64,000 bases of DNA. Source: DATJGR01 sp041739525. GTDB lineage: Bacteria; Pseudomonadota; Gammaproteobacteria; Pseudomonadales; Azotimanducaceae. Below are positions 52,324 to 61,313 of the stretch, one piece after another; position 1 is the stretch's first letter, and every line of letters begins with the position of its first letter. The translations under genes were made by a program, and so were the position numbers. Where the stretch lies: the NCBI GenBank assembly GCA_041739525.1, contig JBGSNQ010000158.1:62001-126000 (forward strand), written 5' to 3'. Below the pieces are notes generated by a model that worked only from the letters and a program-made list of their open reading frames with translations, did not search any database and was not told where the DNA came from.

Positions 52324-53541
52324 TCAGGTCACCAGTTTGTTCATGCTCAGAATCGGAAGAAGAATAGCCAGAACGATCAGCATCACGAGTCCGCCCATCA
52401 CCAGCAGCATCGCAGGCTCGAACAGGCGAACCATCGTCGTGACGATGCGTTCCAGTTCCTGCTGCTGATAATCGGCGACTTTTGCGAGCATCTTGTCGAG
52501 CTCACCGCTGGCTTCGCCGCTAGCAACCATATGCAGCATCATCGGCGGAAAGTGAACTGCGGACTCGAGTGCTACTCGTAAACTCGCACCTTCGCTCACG
52601 CGCCTCGTCGCCTCCGTTAGGCGTCGCTTCAGCCACGTATTGCCTACCACTTCCGCGGCGATCGTCATCGCTTCAACCAGAGGAACTCCGGAGAGTGTCA
52701 GGATGCTCAGGGTGCTGGCGTACCTGCTGGAGTTATTCGCGCGCGTGATCCGTCGCACCAGCGGCACCTCGAACTTGCGACGATCCCATTCCAGACGAAA
52801 ATCCGGCTGCTTCGACAGCCAGCGAGCGCCGAAGAAGGCGCCTACGCCCAATAGGGCGAGCAACCATCCATAACCGCGTACGAACTCCGACACGCTAATG
52901 AGTGCGGCGGTCAGCCACGGCAACTGCTGCCCGGTATTCTCGAATACATGAACGATGTCGGGAACGACATACACCAGAAGTGCGCCGACGATGCCAACCG
53001 CCAACAGAAACAGAATGGCGGGATAGAACATCGCCATTTCCACATTCCGCGACGAGTCGTATCGACGCTCGGTGTACGAGGCGAGATTCTCGAGCACCGA
53101 ATCCAGATGCCCCGACTGCTCACCCGCCATTACCGTCGACCGATAGAGGTGCGAGAACGCGCTTGGGAACTCGCCCAGACTAGATGCAAGGGAATGGCCT
53201 TCGAGAACGCGGCTCCTGATTCCCATCACCATCGTGCTGATGTGCCTCTTCTCGGTCTGCTGAGCAACTGCTCGTAGCGCTTCTTCGACTGGAAGCGACG
53301 CAGCCAAAAGCGTAGACATCTGGCGCGTGAACAGCGCGAGATCGAGTGCCGACATGCCGCGCCGCCAGCGCAGACGACCCTGTGAAGGGGCGCGTGAACG
53401 CTCGGTCGCCGTTTCTACCGAGAGTGGTACGAGCCCTTGGTCGCGCAGAATCTGGCGGATCTGTCGACTGCTGTCGGCCTCGATCACGCCCTTCTTCTGA
53501 CGTCCGCCCTGGTCGAGGGCGATGTACTCGTAGGCGGCCAT
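52324..53541 (-). CDS. gspF: Type II secretion inner-membrane protein GspF
   Basis: The 405-residue protein has two repeated cytoplasmic GspF domains (about 65-190 and 265-390) and three membrane segments. FTRQMSTLLAASLPVEEALRAV is the first domain motif and STLSILTLSGVPLVEAM the second. It is the core platform that connects GspE motion to pilus assembly. It lies six bases after gspE. Confidence 0.95.
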   Translation of the reverse strand: MAAYEYIALDQGGRQKKGVIEADSSRQIRQILRDQGLVPLSVETATERSRAPSQGRLRWRRGMSALDLALFTRQMSTLLAASLPVEEALRAVAQQTEKRHISTMVMGIRSRVLEGHSLASSLGEFPSAFSHLYRSTVMAGEQSGHLDSVLENLASYTERRYDSSRNVEMAMFYPAILFLLAVGIVGALLVYVVPDIVHVFENTGQQLPWLTAALISVSEFVRGYGWLLALLGVGAFFGARWLSKQPDFRLEWDRRKFEVPLVRRITRANNSSRYASTLSILTLSGVPLVEAMTIAAEVVGNTWLKRRLTEATRRVSEGASLRVALESAVHFPPMMLHMVASGEASGELDKMLAKVADYQQQELERIVTTMVRLFEPAMLLVMGGLVMLIVLAILLPILSMNKLVT

Positions 53542-53547
53542 GGCCGA

Positions 53548-55053
53548 TCAATCTTCCAGCGTGACGCGGAGGATTTCCTGGACTGTTGTCACTCCGCTCA
53601 GAATTTTGTCGCGGCCGTCTTCGCGAATACCCGGGCAGGTCTTACGCACGTGTCGCGTCAACTCCTGTTCGGAGACGCGATCATGGATGAGTTCGCGCAA
53701 GATGTCGTCGACAACGACCAGCTCGTAAATGCCGATGCGGCCACGAAACCCGCTGTGACCGCACAACTCGCAACCTCTGCCTCGATAAATTCTCGGCGCC
53801 CGCGCGTAATCGATACCAAGGAACTGACACTCGAAGCTGTCGGCGCGCACCTGTTCGCGGCAATCAGGACACAAGACACGCACGAGCCGTTGCGCGAGCA
53901 TGCCGACGAGGCTCGTCGCCACCAGATAGGGTTCGACGCCCAAGTCGATGAGCCGCATCACCGCACCCACGGCCGTGTTCGTGTGTACCGTCGACATCAC
54001 GAGGTGTCCGGTGAGGCTCGCCTGGACTGCGGTCTCTGCGGTTTCGAAGTCGCGTATCTCGCCGACCATGACGACATCCGGGTCCTGCCGGAGGATCGCT
54101 CTCAGACCGCGCGCGAATGTCATGTCGGCCTTGTTGTTCACCTGCGTCTGTCCGATGCCGGGCAGGTTGTATTCGATCGGATCTTCGACGGTCAGAATGT
54201 TGATCGTGGCGCTCTCTAACTCGGCAAGGCTCGAATAGAGTGTCGTCGTCTTTCCTTCGCCGGTGGGTCCCGTGACCAGAAAAACTCCGTGAGGTTTATG
54301 GATGACCTCCCGGAGCCGCGTCAGCGTCTTCTCGGACATCCCTAGATTATTCAGGTTTAGGCGGCCGGCCTGCTTGTCGAGCAATCGCAACACGACGCGC
54401 TCGCCGTTGCTGGCCGGCATCGTCGACACGCGCACATCGACCTCTCTGCCGCCGATGCGAAGCGAGATGCGTCCATCTTGGGGCACTCGCTTCTCGGCGA
54501 TGTCGAGCTTCGCCATGACCTTGATCCGCGAAACGAGCAACGGCGCGAGTGCCCGCTTCGGCTGAACGATCTCACGCATCACGCCGTCGACGCGAAAGCG
54601 CACCAGCAGCTGTTTTTCGAACGTCTCGATGTGAATATCGGAAGCGTTCTCGCGAATTGCTTCGGCAAGGAGCGCGTTGATCAGCCGAATGATCGGCGCG
54701 TCGTCTTCCTGATCGAGCAGATCTTCGGTCTCGGGTACGGAATCGGCGAGGCTCGCGAGGTCGAGCTCGTCGCCCATGTCTTCGACCATCTGGCGCGCCT
54801 GCGAGGAGTCGCGCGAATAGGCCGTCGAAAGGATCGACTCGAATTCTTCATCGGAGACTTGCCGCAACGCGATGGGGGCGCCGGCAAAGCGCCGCAGTTC
54901 CGCCAGCACCGTCAGATCGGGCTGCTTCCGATAGGCAACGTCGACCGGCCGGGAGCCGTCCGTTGTGGTGATCGCCACGCCGAATCGTCGCGCGAACGCG
55001 AACGGCAGCAGGCAAGGGCGCGTTTCGGTATCCGACTCGAGAACTTGACTCAT
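53548..55053 (-). CDS. gspE: Type II secretion ATPase GspE
   Basis: The 501-residue hexameric ATPase has an N-terminal GspL-binding region and a core with Walker A GPTGEGKTTTLY, Asp box, DPDVVMVGEIRDFETAETAVQ (Walker B/His box) and HLVMSTVHTNTA. It also has the tetracysteine zinc motif (CPDC and CELC) that marks GspE. The Walker A has glutamate where serine is more common (GSGKT), which is seen in some relatives. ATG 55053 is preferred over 55080 by family start, with moderate certainty. It is the first gene of the gsp operon. Confidence 0.94.
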   Translation of the reverse strand: MSQVLESDTETRPCLLPFAFARRFGVAITTTDGSRPVDVAYRKQPDLTVLAELRRFAGAPIALRQVSDEEFESILSTAYSRDSSQARQMVEDMGDELDLASLADSVPETEDLLDQEDDAPIIRLINALLAEAIRENASDIHIETFEKQLLVRFRVDGVMREIVQPKRALAPLLVSRIKVMAKLDIAEKRVPQDGRISLRIGGREVDVRVSTMPASNGERVVLRLLDKQAGRLNLNNLGMSEKTLTRLREVIHKPHGVFLVTGPTGEGKTTTLYSSLAELESATINILTVEDPIEYNLPGIGQTQVNNKADMTFARGLRAILRQDPDVVMVGEIRDFETAETAVQASLTGHLVMSTVHTNTAVGAVMRLIDLGVEPYLVATSLVGMLAQRLVRVLCPDCREQVRADSFECQFLGIDYARAPRIYRGRGCELCGHSGFRGRIGIYELVVVDDILRELIHDRVSEQELTRHVRKTCPGIREDGRDKILSGVTTVQEILRVTLED

Positions 55054-55215
55054 ATAAGTGGCGCCAGGCAGGTCGTGCATCCGGCACGAAAGCGGCAGAG
55101 ATCATAGCAGCGTGATCTACACGGGCCCATGACAGCGTAGGATTTCCGGACGTGCGGATCAGAAATGTGCAGCACATCACATGAACGACGCCGACGCGCG
55201 CTCGGACGGCCGCTC

Positions 55216-55224
55216 TGGTATGAT
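55216..55224 (+). promoter_or_regulatory. Extended -10 promoter (TGGTATGAT) before the ECF sigma gene
   Basis: TGG followed by TATGAT (55219-55224) is a near-perfect extended -10 element. No TTGACA-like -35 is visible at the expected distance, as is usual for extended -10 promoters. Transcription would begin near 55231, which rules out starts before that point and supports the TTG start at 55255. Confidence 0.5.
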
Positions 55225-55254
55225 CCCGCCACTTTCCCTACCCCCGACCTCTGC

Positions 55255-55752
55255 TTGAAATCCAATCCAGAGTTTTTACTGGACTTGTTTCAGGAGCAAT
55301 CGACTCCGCTGCTCAAGTTCCTCACTTCGCGGTTGCGAGATCGCGAAGATGCGGCTGAAATTGCGCAGGAAGCGTGGCTGCGCATGCATCGGCTCGAGCA
55401 CCCGGAGCAGCTCTCGAATCCGAAGGCCTATCTATTCCAGTTGGCATCGAATCTAGGGATCGACCTGGCCCGCCGTCATGCATTGGAGCAACGTGTCAAC
55501 CGCGAAGAAATGCATGCCTTGTCGGAGGGTCTCCCATCTGCCGAACGCGCCGTCGCGGCCGAAGAGTCGATCGAACGAGTTCGTACCGCGCTGCAGGACC
55601 TACCTGGCGACTGTCGTCAGGCATTTGTCCTGCACCGGGGACGCGACATGTCTTATCCCGATATCGCGGCACAGCTTGGTGTGTCGACGAGCATGGTCGA
55701 GAAGTACATCGCGCGTGCATTGCGGCATCTTCGCGACAGCCTGAGTGCGTGA
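55255..55752 (+). CDS. ECF-family sigma factor, FecI-like
   Basis: The 165-residue sigma factor has region 2 (about 10-75: LLKFLTSRLRDREDAAEIAQEAWLRMHRL, then AYLFQLASNLGIDLARRH) and region 4 (about 105-160: ALQDLPGDCRQAFVLHRGRDMSYPDIAAQLGVSTSMVEKYIARAL), close to FecI. It should recruit RNA polymerase to a few envelope or iron-uptake promoters. TTG 55255 is chosen because the extended -10 lies upstream; the frame itself is open further. A short FecR-like gene follows 104 bases later. It is divergent from the gsp operon, but a regulatory link is only a guess. Confidence 0.88.
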   Translation: MKSNPEFLLDLFQEQSTPLLKFLTSRLRDREDAAEIAQEAWLRMHRLEHPEQLSNPKAYLFQLASNLGIDLARRHALEQRVNREEMHALSEGLPSAERAVAAEESIERVRTALQDLPGDCRQAFVLHRGRDMSYPDIAAQLGVSTSMVEKYIARALRHLRDSLSA

Positions 55753-55856
55753 TGCGACGAACTGAGCAGAGTTTGTAAGACACGCTGAGGGAACCCGCGG
55801 GGCAATCGTCATACTACGTAAGGCGTTGAAAACACCAACGTCCTCGCGAAGTGACC

Positions 55857-56066
55857 ATGGCGAATTCCCTTGTACAGCGCAGGCAAGACCAGACCGACGC
55901 GGCCACCGAATGGTTTGCGCGTTTGCGCGCTCACGATATCACCGGTCGCGATCGTGTCCGATTCGTCGAATGGTTTGCTGACGCCGATAATCGCACTGCG
56001 TTCGACGAAGTGCTGTCGCTATGGGAGCGCCTGCGATGTGTTTCCGAAGTGGACCCACGCCACTGA
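55857..56066 (+). CDS. Miniature FecR-like anti-sigma protein (N-terminal domain only)
   Basis: The 69-residue product (71 from the GTG at 55851) consists only of the FecR N-terminal domain (DUF4880): DAATEWFARLRAHDITGRDRVRFVEWFADADNRTAFDEVLSLWERL. This is the cytoplasmic part of FecR that touches the sigma factor. The membrane segment and periplasmic signal-receiving domain are missing, and the 76 bases to pyrB hold no remnants of them. It may be a soluble anti-sigma or a decayed gene. It follows the ECF sigma gene by 104 bases. Confidence 0.7.
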   Translation: MANSLVQRRQDQTDAATEWFARLRAHDITGRDRVRFVEWFADADNRTAFDEVLSLWERLRCVSEVDPRH

Positions 56067-56142
56067 CGCGCATCGACGATAAGGCTTGAGAACTGCCCGC
56101 CAGTTCATTACCGTTCCGCAGATTTTTCGATCGGGGCACTAG

Positions 56143-57165
56143 TTGGACTTCGTCGGGCGCCATGTGTTGTCGGTCGATCAATTCGATCGCGAGGCGATCG
56201 ACCGAGTCTTCTCCATTGCCGACGAGATGGAGCCTTACGCGCAACGCAAGCGCATCACGCGAGTGCTGGAAGGCGCCATTCTCGGCAACATGTTCTTCGA
56301 ACCCAGCACCCGAACGCGTATATCTTTCGGCTGCGCGTTCAATCTGCTCGGCGGAGATGTTCGCGAAACCACCGAGGTAAAAGCGTCGTCGCTCGCCAAA
56401 GGTGAGTCGTTATTCGATACCGCGCGCGTGTTGTCGGGGTATAGCGACATCATCGTCATGCGGCATCCCGAAGCGGGTTCGGTTGCAGAGTTCGCCACCG
56501 CGAGCCGGGTTCCCGTCGTGAACGCCGGCGACGGTCCCAATGAACACCCGAGCCAGGCATTGCTCGACCTCTATACGATCCGGAAGGAAATGGCAGGTCG
56601 ACAACGCGGCATCGATCGTTTACGCATCGCCATGGTGGGTGACCTGCGATATGGACGCGCAGTGCATTCGCTGTGCAAACTGCTCGCGAAATTCGACGCC
56701 ATCCACTTCAATCTGGTTTCGCCACCAGGACTAGAAGCCCCTGACGACGTCATCGAGGTGCTGCGCGCTCGAGGTCACCAGGTCACGCTGCTCAACGAGC
56801 TGACCAGCGGTATACATCACGTCGACATTCTCTACGTGACTCGCACACAGGAAGAGCGCTTCCCAAGCCAGGAGGAGGCCGATCGCTATCGCGGTTTGTT
56901 CCGCCTGAACCAGACCGTGTATACGGAAAACTGCGAGCCGAATACGGTGATCATGCACCCGCTCCCGCGCGATTCGCGTTCGCAGGCGAACGAACTCGAT
57001 TCGGACCTGGACGAGAATCCAAACCTTGCAATCTTCCGTCAGACCGATAACGGCGTGTTGCTGCGTATGGCGCTGTTCGCGCTCATCCTCGACGTGGCCG
57101 ATGAGGTTCACAATCACGCGCGACCAGTCACCTGGTACACCGCAAAACGAATTCCGCGCCGGTAG
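56143..57165 (+). CDS. pyrB: Aspartate carbamoyltransferase
   Basis: The 340-residue enzyme joins carbamoyl phosphate to aspartate in pyrimidine synthesis. The carbamoyl phosphate site FEPSTRTR is intact, followed by VKASSLAKGESLFDT, MRHPEAGSVAEFA, DGPNEHPSQALLDL and VIMHPLPRDSRS. It is longer than the E. coli catalytic chain by about 30 residues. The start is TTG 56143 with GGGGCA upstream; no ATG would keep the conserved first helix. No regulatory chain gene (pyrI) follows; instead there is a terminator. Confidence 0.95.
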   Translation: MDFVGRHVLSVDQFDREAIDRVFSIADEMEPYAQRKRITRVLEGAILGNMFFEPSTRTRISFGCAFNLLGGDVRETTEVKASSLAKGESLFDTARVLSGYSDIIVMRHPEAGSVAEFATASRVPVVNAGDGPNEHPSQALLDLYTIRKEMAGRQRGIDRLRIAMVGDLRYGRAVHSLCKLLAKFDAIHFNLVSPPGLEAPDDVIEVLRARGHQVTLLNELTSGIHHVDILYVTRTQEERFPSQEEADRYRGLFRLNQTVYTENCEPNTVIMHPLPRDSRSQANELDSDLDENPNLAIFRQTDNGVLLRMALFALILDVADEVHNHARPVTWYTAKRIPRR

Positions 57166-57181
57166 TTCCTCGAGACAAGAA

Positions 57182-57206
57182 AAAGCCCGGCATGCCGGGC
57201 TTTCCT
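57182..57206. terminator. Bidirectional terminator between pyrB and etfA
   Basis: A perfect palindrome AAAGCCCGGC/GCCGGGCTTT (57182-57203, AT centre) lies 16 bases after the pyrB stop and 21 bases before the etfA stop. With A residues on one side and T residues on the other it serves both convergent genes. Confidence 0.88.
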
Positions 57207-57224
57207 TCTACCGATCTACTTCGA

Positions 57225-58154
57225 TCAAAGCAGTCGCTCGAACTCCGGCACCGCCTGGAACAGATCCGCCACCAGCCCGTAGTCGGCTACCTGGAAGATC
57301 GGCGCATCCTCGTCCTTGTTGATCGCGACGATGACTTTGCTGTCCTTCATGCCGGCAAGGTGTTGGATCGCGCCGGAGATACCGACCGCGATGTACAGGT
57401 CCGGCGCAACGATCTTGCCTGTTTGACCGACTTGCATGTCGTTCGGAACGAATCCCGCATCCACTGCCGCACGCGACGCACCAACCGCCGCACCCAACTT
57501 GTCGGCGATGCCGTCGAGCAGTTTGAAGTTCTCGCCGTTCTGCATGCCGCGACCGCCGGAGATGACGACCTTGGCAGCGGTGAGTTCGGGGCGTTCGCTC
57601 TTCACGATCTGTTCGCTGACGAAGGCAGAGAGCTTTGCGTCGTGAACGCTTCCGAGAGCTTCGACCGGGGCCGAGCCACCCGTCGCAGGCGCTGGATCGA
57701 ACGCCGTACCGCGGACCGACAGCACCTTAATGGGGTCGCTCGACTTGATCGTCGCAATGCCGTTGCCAGCGTAGATCGGACGTTTGAACGTGTCTTGTCC
57801 TTCAACCGAGATAATGTCGGAAATCTGCGCGACGTTGAGCAACGCTGCGACGCGCGGCAGGAAGTTCTTTCCAGCTGTCGTGTGCCCCGTGAGCACGTGC
57901 GAATAGCTCTTGCCGACTTCAGTGACGAGCAGTGCCACGTTCTCGGCCAGTTGATGTCCGTAGGCGGCGTTGTCTGCAAGCAATATCTTCCTTACGCCAC
58001 CAATCGCGGCCGCTTGCTCCGCTACCGCTTTGCATCCGGCACCGGCGACCAGCACGTCGATGTCGCCGCCGAGTTTCTTCGCGGCAGCGATCACGTTCAG
58101 GGTAACGGGCTTCAGTGCTGCGTTGTCGTGTTCCGCAACGACGAGAATACTCAT
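57225..58154 (-). CDS. etfA: Electron transfer flavoprotein alpha subunit
   Basis: The 309-residue subunit has the alpha-chain C-terminal FAD domain: VVISGGRGMQNGENFKLL, GASRAAVDAGFVPNDMQVGQTGKIVAPDLYIAVGISGAIQHLAGM and INKDEDAPIFQVADYGLVADLF. It carries electrons from acyl-CoA dehydrogenases to ETF-ubiquinone oxidoreductase. It overlaps etfB by four bases (ATGA), so the two subunits are made in step. Two acyl-CoA dehydrogenases lie elsewhere in the window (35-39 kb). Confidence 0.96.
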   Translation of the reverse strand: MSILVVAEHDNAALKPVTLNVIAAAKKLGGDIDVLVAGAGCKAVAEQAAAIGGVRKILLADNAAYGHQLAENVALLVTEVGKSYSHVLTGHTTAGKNFLPRVAALLNVAQISDIISVEGQDTFKRPIYAGNGIATIKSSDPIKVLSVRGTAFDPAPATGGSAPVEALGSVHDAKLSAFVSEQIVKSERPELTAAKVVISGGRGMQNGENFKLLDGIADKLGAAVGASRAAVDAGFVPNDMQVGQTGKIVAPDLYIAVGISGAIQHLAGMKDSKVIVAINKDEDAPIFQVADYGLVADLFQAVPEFERLL

Positions 58155-58903
58155 GAAATCACCTTCGCTTCGTTGCGCAGCTTGTCGACGAGTTCTTCGA
58201 CGGTCTTGACCTTGATTCCGGCTTTCCGCGGCGGCGGCGGCTCGACGGACAGCACAGCAAACGTAGGCGCCGCATCTACGCCGAGGTCTGCAGGTGTTAT
58301 GACATCCATCGGCTTTTTCTTGGCCTTCATGATGTTCGGCAGCGATGCATAACGCGGTTCGTTGAGGCGCAGGTCGGTTGTCACGACCGCAGGGAGACTC
58401 ATCGAAACCGTTTGCAGACCGCCGTCGATTTCACGGGTAACCGACAACTTGCCATCTGCCACGCTGACCTTCGACGCGAAAGTACCCTGGGCAAGGCCGG
58501 CCAGCGCCGCAAACATCTGGCCCGTTTGGCTGTTGTCACCATCGATGCTCTGCTTCCCGAACAGCACGATCTGCGGATGTTCCTTGTCGTAAATCGCCTT
58601 GATGATCTTCGCGATTCCAAGCGGCTGAACTTCAGCATCCGTCTGCACCAGAATTGCGCGATCGGCGCCGAGCGCGAGACACGTGCGCAATTGTTCCTGA
58701 CAGTTTGCCGCACCCACGGACACCGCGATGATCTCCGTCGCTACGCCCGCTTCCTTCAAGCGAACGGCTTCTTCGATCGCGATCTCGCAGAACGGGTTGA
58801 CGGCCATTTTGACGTTGGCGAGATCGATGCCGGTCTTGTCCGGTTTGACGCGCACCTTCACATTCGCGTCGACGACGCGTTTAACTGGAACCAATACCTT
58901 CAT
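58151..58903 (-). CDS. etfB: Electron transfer flavoprotein beta subunit
   Basis: The 250-residue subunit starts with MKVLVPVKRVVDANVKVRVK and has NPFCEIAIEEAVRLKEAG, LFGKQSIDGDNSQTGQMFAALAGLAQGTFASKV and VVTTDLRLNEPRYASLPNIMKAKKKP, all typical. The start is at 58903; a longer frame upstream lacks homology. It is divergent from the ETF-ubiquinone oxidoreductase gene, so the electron path from ETF to quinone is encoded side by side. Confidence 0.96.
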   Translation of the reverse strand: MKVLVPVKRVVDANVKVRVKPDKTGIDLANVKMAVNPFCEIAIEEAVRLKEAGVATEIIAVSVGAANCQEQLRTCLALGADRAILVQTDAEVQPLGIAKIIKAIYDKEHPQIVLFGKQSIDGDNSQTGQMFAALAGLAQGTFASKVSVADGKLSVTREIDGGLQTVSMSLPAVVTTDLRLNEPRYASLPNIMKAKKKPMDVITPADLGVDAAPTFAVLSVEPPPPRKAGIKVKTVEELVDKLRNEAKVIS

Positions 58904-59048
58904 CTGATCCTCGACTCGTGGCGGGTTGCTTGCAGACGATTTGATTTGCGCAGAAACGGACCGGGGTCCGAGGGCGCGGTATTCTCCCCTGCCCTCCTCG
59001 GCGAGGTCAAGGCAAGTGCGGGCCATACACGTGAATCCGATCGTTCTC

Positions 59049-59054
59049 TATAAT
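59049..59054 (+). promoter_or_regulatory. Perfect TATAAT -10 box upstream of the ETF-QO gene
   Basis: TATAAT at 59049-59054 lies about 46 bases before the TTG start, in the etfB/ETF-QO divergent region (197 bases). No good -35 box is seen 16-18 bases upstream, so the promoter may need an activator. Confidence 0.4.
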
Positions 59055-59100
59055 CTGCACACTCCGCCCGCGTCCCCTTCACAGCAAATAGGAGAGTCTT

Positions 59101-60756
59101 TTGGCACGCGAATCCATGGAATTCGATGTGGTGATCGTCGGCGGCGGCCCCGCCGGCCTCGCGGCGGCGTGTCGCTTGATGCAGCGTTCGCAAAAGACCG
59201 GCCACGAAATCAGCGTTTGCGTCATCGAAAAAGGCTCCGAGATCGGTGCGCATATCCTTTCCGGTGCGGTGCTGGAACCGCGCGCGCTGAACGAACTGTT
59301 CCCCGACTGGCGCGAACGCGGCGCGCCCCTCAACACGCCCGTTACTGAAGACGACGTCTATTACCTCGTCAACGACACCAACGGCATCAAGGTGCCGAGT
59401 TGGCTCGTGCCAAGCGCCACGCACAATCACGGCAACTATGCTCTCAGTCTCGGCAATCTCTGCCGGTGGCTCGGCGAACAGGCCGAAGCCCTCGGCGTGA
59501 ATCTTTTCCCCGGATTCGCCGGTTCGGAGATTCTCTACAACGACGACGGCAGCGTTCGCGGTGTGGCAACGGGCGACATGGGTGTCGCCGCCGATGGATC
59601 GCACAAGCCCACCTATCAGCCGGGGTATGAACTGCTGGGCAAGTACACGATTTTCGCCGAAGGGTGTCGCGGCAATCTCGGCAAGCAACTGATCAGGAAA
59701 TTCCATCTGGCCGACGAGTCTGCCACGCAGCACTACGCCATCGGCTTGAAGGAGCTGTGGGACCTGGATCCCGAAACGCACGTTCCCGGCAAGGTAATCC
59801 ACGCGATGGGTTGGCCGTGCAACCACTTGCCCGGCGGATTCTCAGGCGGCTTCCTGTATCACCTCGAGAACAACCAGGCAGTCGTCGGTCTCATCGTCGA
59901 CCTCGGCTACAAGAATCCGCACCTGAGTCCGTTCGATGAATTCCAGCGTTTCAAACATCACCCGCAGATTGCCAAGTATCTGATCGGTGGAAAGCGCGTT
60001 TCGTACGGCGCACGTGCAATCATAAAGGGCGGTCTGCCGGCATTGCCGAAGTTGGTTGTTCCCGGCGGACTCCTCGTCGGCGACGACGCAGGCTTTCTGA
60101 ACATGCTGAAGATCAAAGGCAGCCACACCGCGATGAAGTCGGGAATGCTGGCTGCCGATGCCGCTTTTAACGCCCTTGCGTCCGGCGCCGCGGGCGGCAC
60201 CACGTTGGATTCGTATCCCGAGATGTTCAAGAACTCATGGCTCTACAACGAGCTCTATGAGGCGCGCAACGCGGGGCCAGCAATTCACAAGTTCGGCGCG
60301 CTGTTCGGTTCGGCATTCACCTGGATCGATCAGACCTTCATGCGCGGCCACGCGCCCTTCACGATTCCGGACCCGACGCCCGACTACGCAACGCTGATGA
60401 AAGCTTCAGAAGCGAAGCCAATCGACTATCCCAAGCCGGACAACGTGCTGTCCTTCGACAAACTGTCGTCGGTGTTTCTGTCGAACACCAATCACGAGGA
60501 AGACCAGCCCTGCCACCTCGTGCTGAAAGATCCGACGATACCGATAGCGAAGAATCTTCCGGAGTACGACGAACCGGCGCAGCGTTACTGCCCGGCTGGT
60601 GTCTACGAAGTGGTCGAAGACAGCGGCAAGCCGCGCTTCCAGATCAATGCGCAGAACTGCGTGCATTGCAAAACCTGCGACATCAAGGATCCTGCTCAGA
60701 ACATCAACTGGGTGGTTCCCGAAGGAACCGGTGGCCCGAACTATCCAAACATGTAG
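59101..60756 (+). CDS. Electron transfer flavoprotein-ubiquinone oxidoreductase
   Basis: The 551-residue membrane-associated flavo-iron-sulfur enzyme has an FAD-binding start (VVIVGGGPAGLAAACRL), DDAGFLNMLKIKGSHTAMKSGMLAAD in the middle, and a C-terminal [4Fe-4S] ferredoxin-like part with FQINAQNCVHCKTCDIKDPAQNINW. It passes electrons from reduced ETF to ubiquinone. The start is TTG 59101, set by the AGGAGA at 59090-59095; the ATG at 59116 is too far from it. It is followed directly by the convergent DUF1285 gene. Confidence 0.96.
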   Translation: MARESMEFDVVIVGGGPAGLAAACRLMQRSQKTGHEISVCVIEKGSEIGAHILSGAVLEPRALNELFPDWRERGAPLNTPVTEDDVYYLVNDTNGIKVPSWLVPSATHNHGNYALSLGNLCRWLGEQAEALGVNLFPGFAGSEILYNDDGSVRGVATGDMGVAADGSHKPTYQPGYELLGKYTIFAEGCRGNLGKQLIRKFHLADESATQHYAIGLKELWDLDPETHVPGKVIHAMGWPCNHLPGGFSGGFLYHLENNQAVVGLIVDLGYKNPHLSPFDEFQRFKHHPQIAKYLIGGKRVSYGARAIIKGGLPALPKLVVPGGLLVGDDAGFLNMLKIKGSHTAMKSGMLAADAAFNALASGAAGGTTLDSYPEMFKNSWLYNELYEARNAGPAIHKFGALFGSAFTWIDQTFMRGHAPFTIPDPTPDYATLMKASEAKPIDYPKPDNVLSFDKLSSVFLSNTNHEEDQPCHLVLKDPTIPIAKNLPEYDEPAQRYCPAGVYEVVEDSGKPRFQINAQNCVHCKTCDIKDPAQNINWVVPEGTGGPNYPNM

Positions 60757-61296
60757 TCAACCGAGTTCGAGTTGGAAGAAGGCGCCGTTGCTCCACACAC
60801 CGGCCCTTCCTTCCGGCCCGGCACCGCTCAACTCGGCGAGTCGGTAGTAGACCGGGCGGGAAATCAGCGCCTCTAGCCCATCCCTAACGACAACGTACGG
60901 CCGCGCGAGCGCCGCTTCGCCCTTCAGGAGAATCGGATGGTCGACGTCTGACTCCACGAAGTCGTCGACATTCGTTCTGAACACAATCCGCGCTGTCTGG
61001 CTGTTTCCACTCGTCTCCATGTCCACTGCGAGAAACGGCGCGTCATCGACATCGATCGACAGCTTTTCGCCCGGAGTGACGAGAAAGTGCTGCGCACCCT
61101 CCCTGCGCAGGATCGTCGAGAAGAGCTTCACCATTTCGGGCCGGCGTATTTCAGATCCCCGGTAATACCAGCGGCCATCTGCGGCGATCCGCATCGCGCT
61201 GTTTCCGCTGCGCTCCGGTTGCCACTTCGAAACAGGCGGACGTTTGCGTTCGCGGTCCGCCGCAAGCTGTTCGAAGAGCGAGTCCGGGTCGGTCAC
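60757..61296 (-). CDS. DUF1285 family protein
   Basis: The 179-residue protein matches the DUF1285 pattern: RPPVSKWQPERSGNSAMRIAADGRWYYRGSEIRRPEMVKLFSTILRREG, then HFLVTPGEKLSIDVDDAPFLAV. No enzyme function is known for the family. GTG 61296 is a tentative start, 17 bases after the lipoprotein gene; the longer frame overlaps that gene without homology. Its stop adjoins the end of the ETF-QO gene. Confidence 0.8.
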   Translation of the reverse strand: MTDPDSLFEQLAADRERKRPPVSKWQPERSGNSAMRIAADGRWYYRGSEIRRPEMVKLFSTILRREGAQHFLVTPGEKLSIDVDDAPFLAVDMETSGNSQTARIVFRTNVDDFVESDVDHPILLKGEAALARPYVVVRDGLEALISRPVYYRLAELSGAGPEGRAGVWSNGAFFQLELG

Positions 61297-61313
61297 GAGT
61301 GCGTGATCACGAG

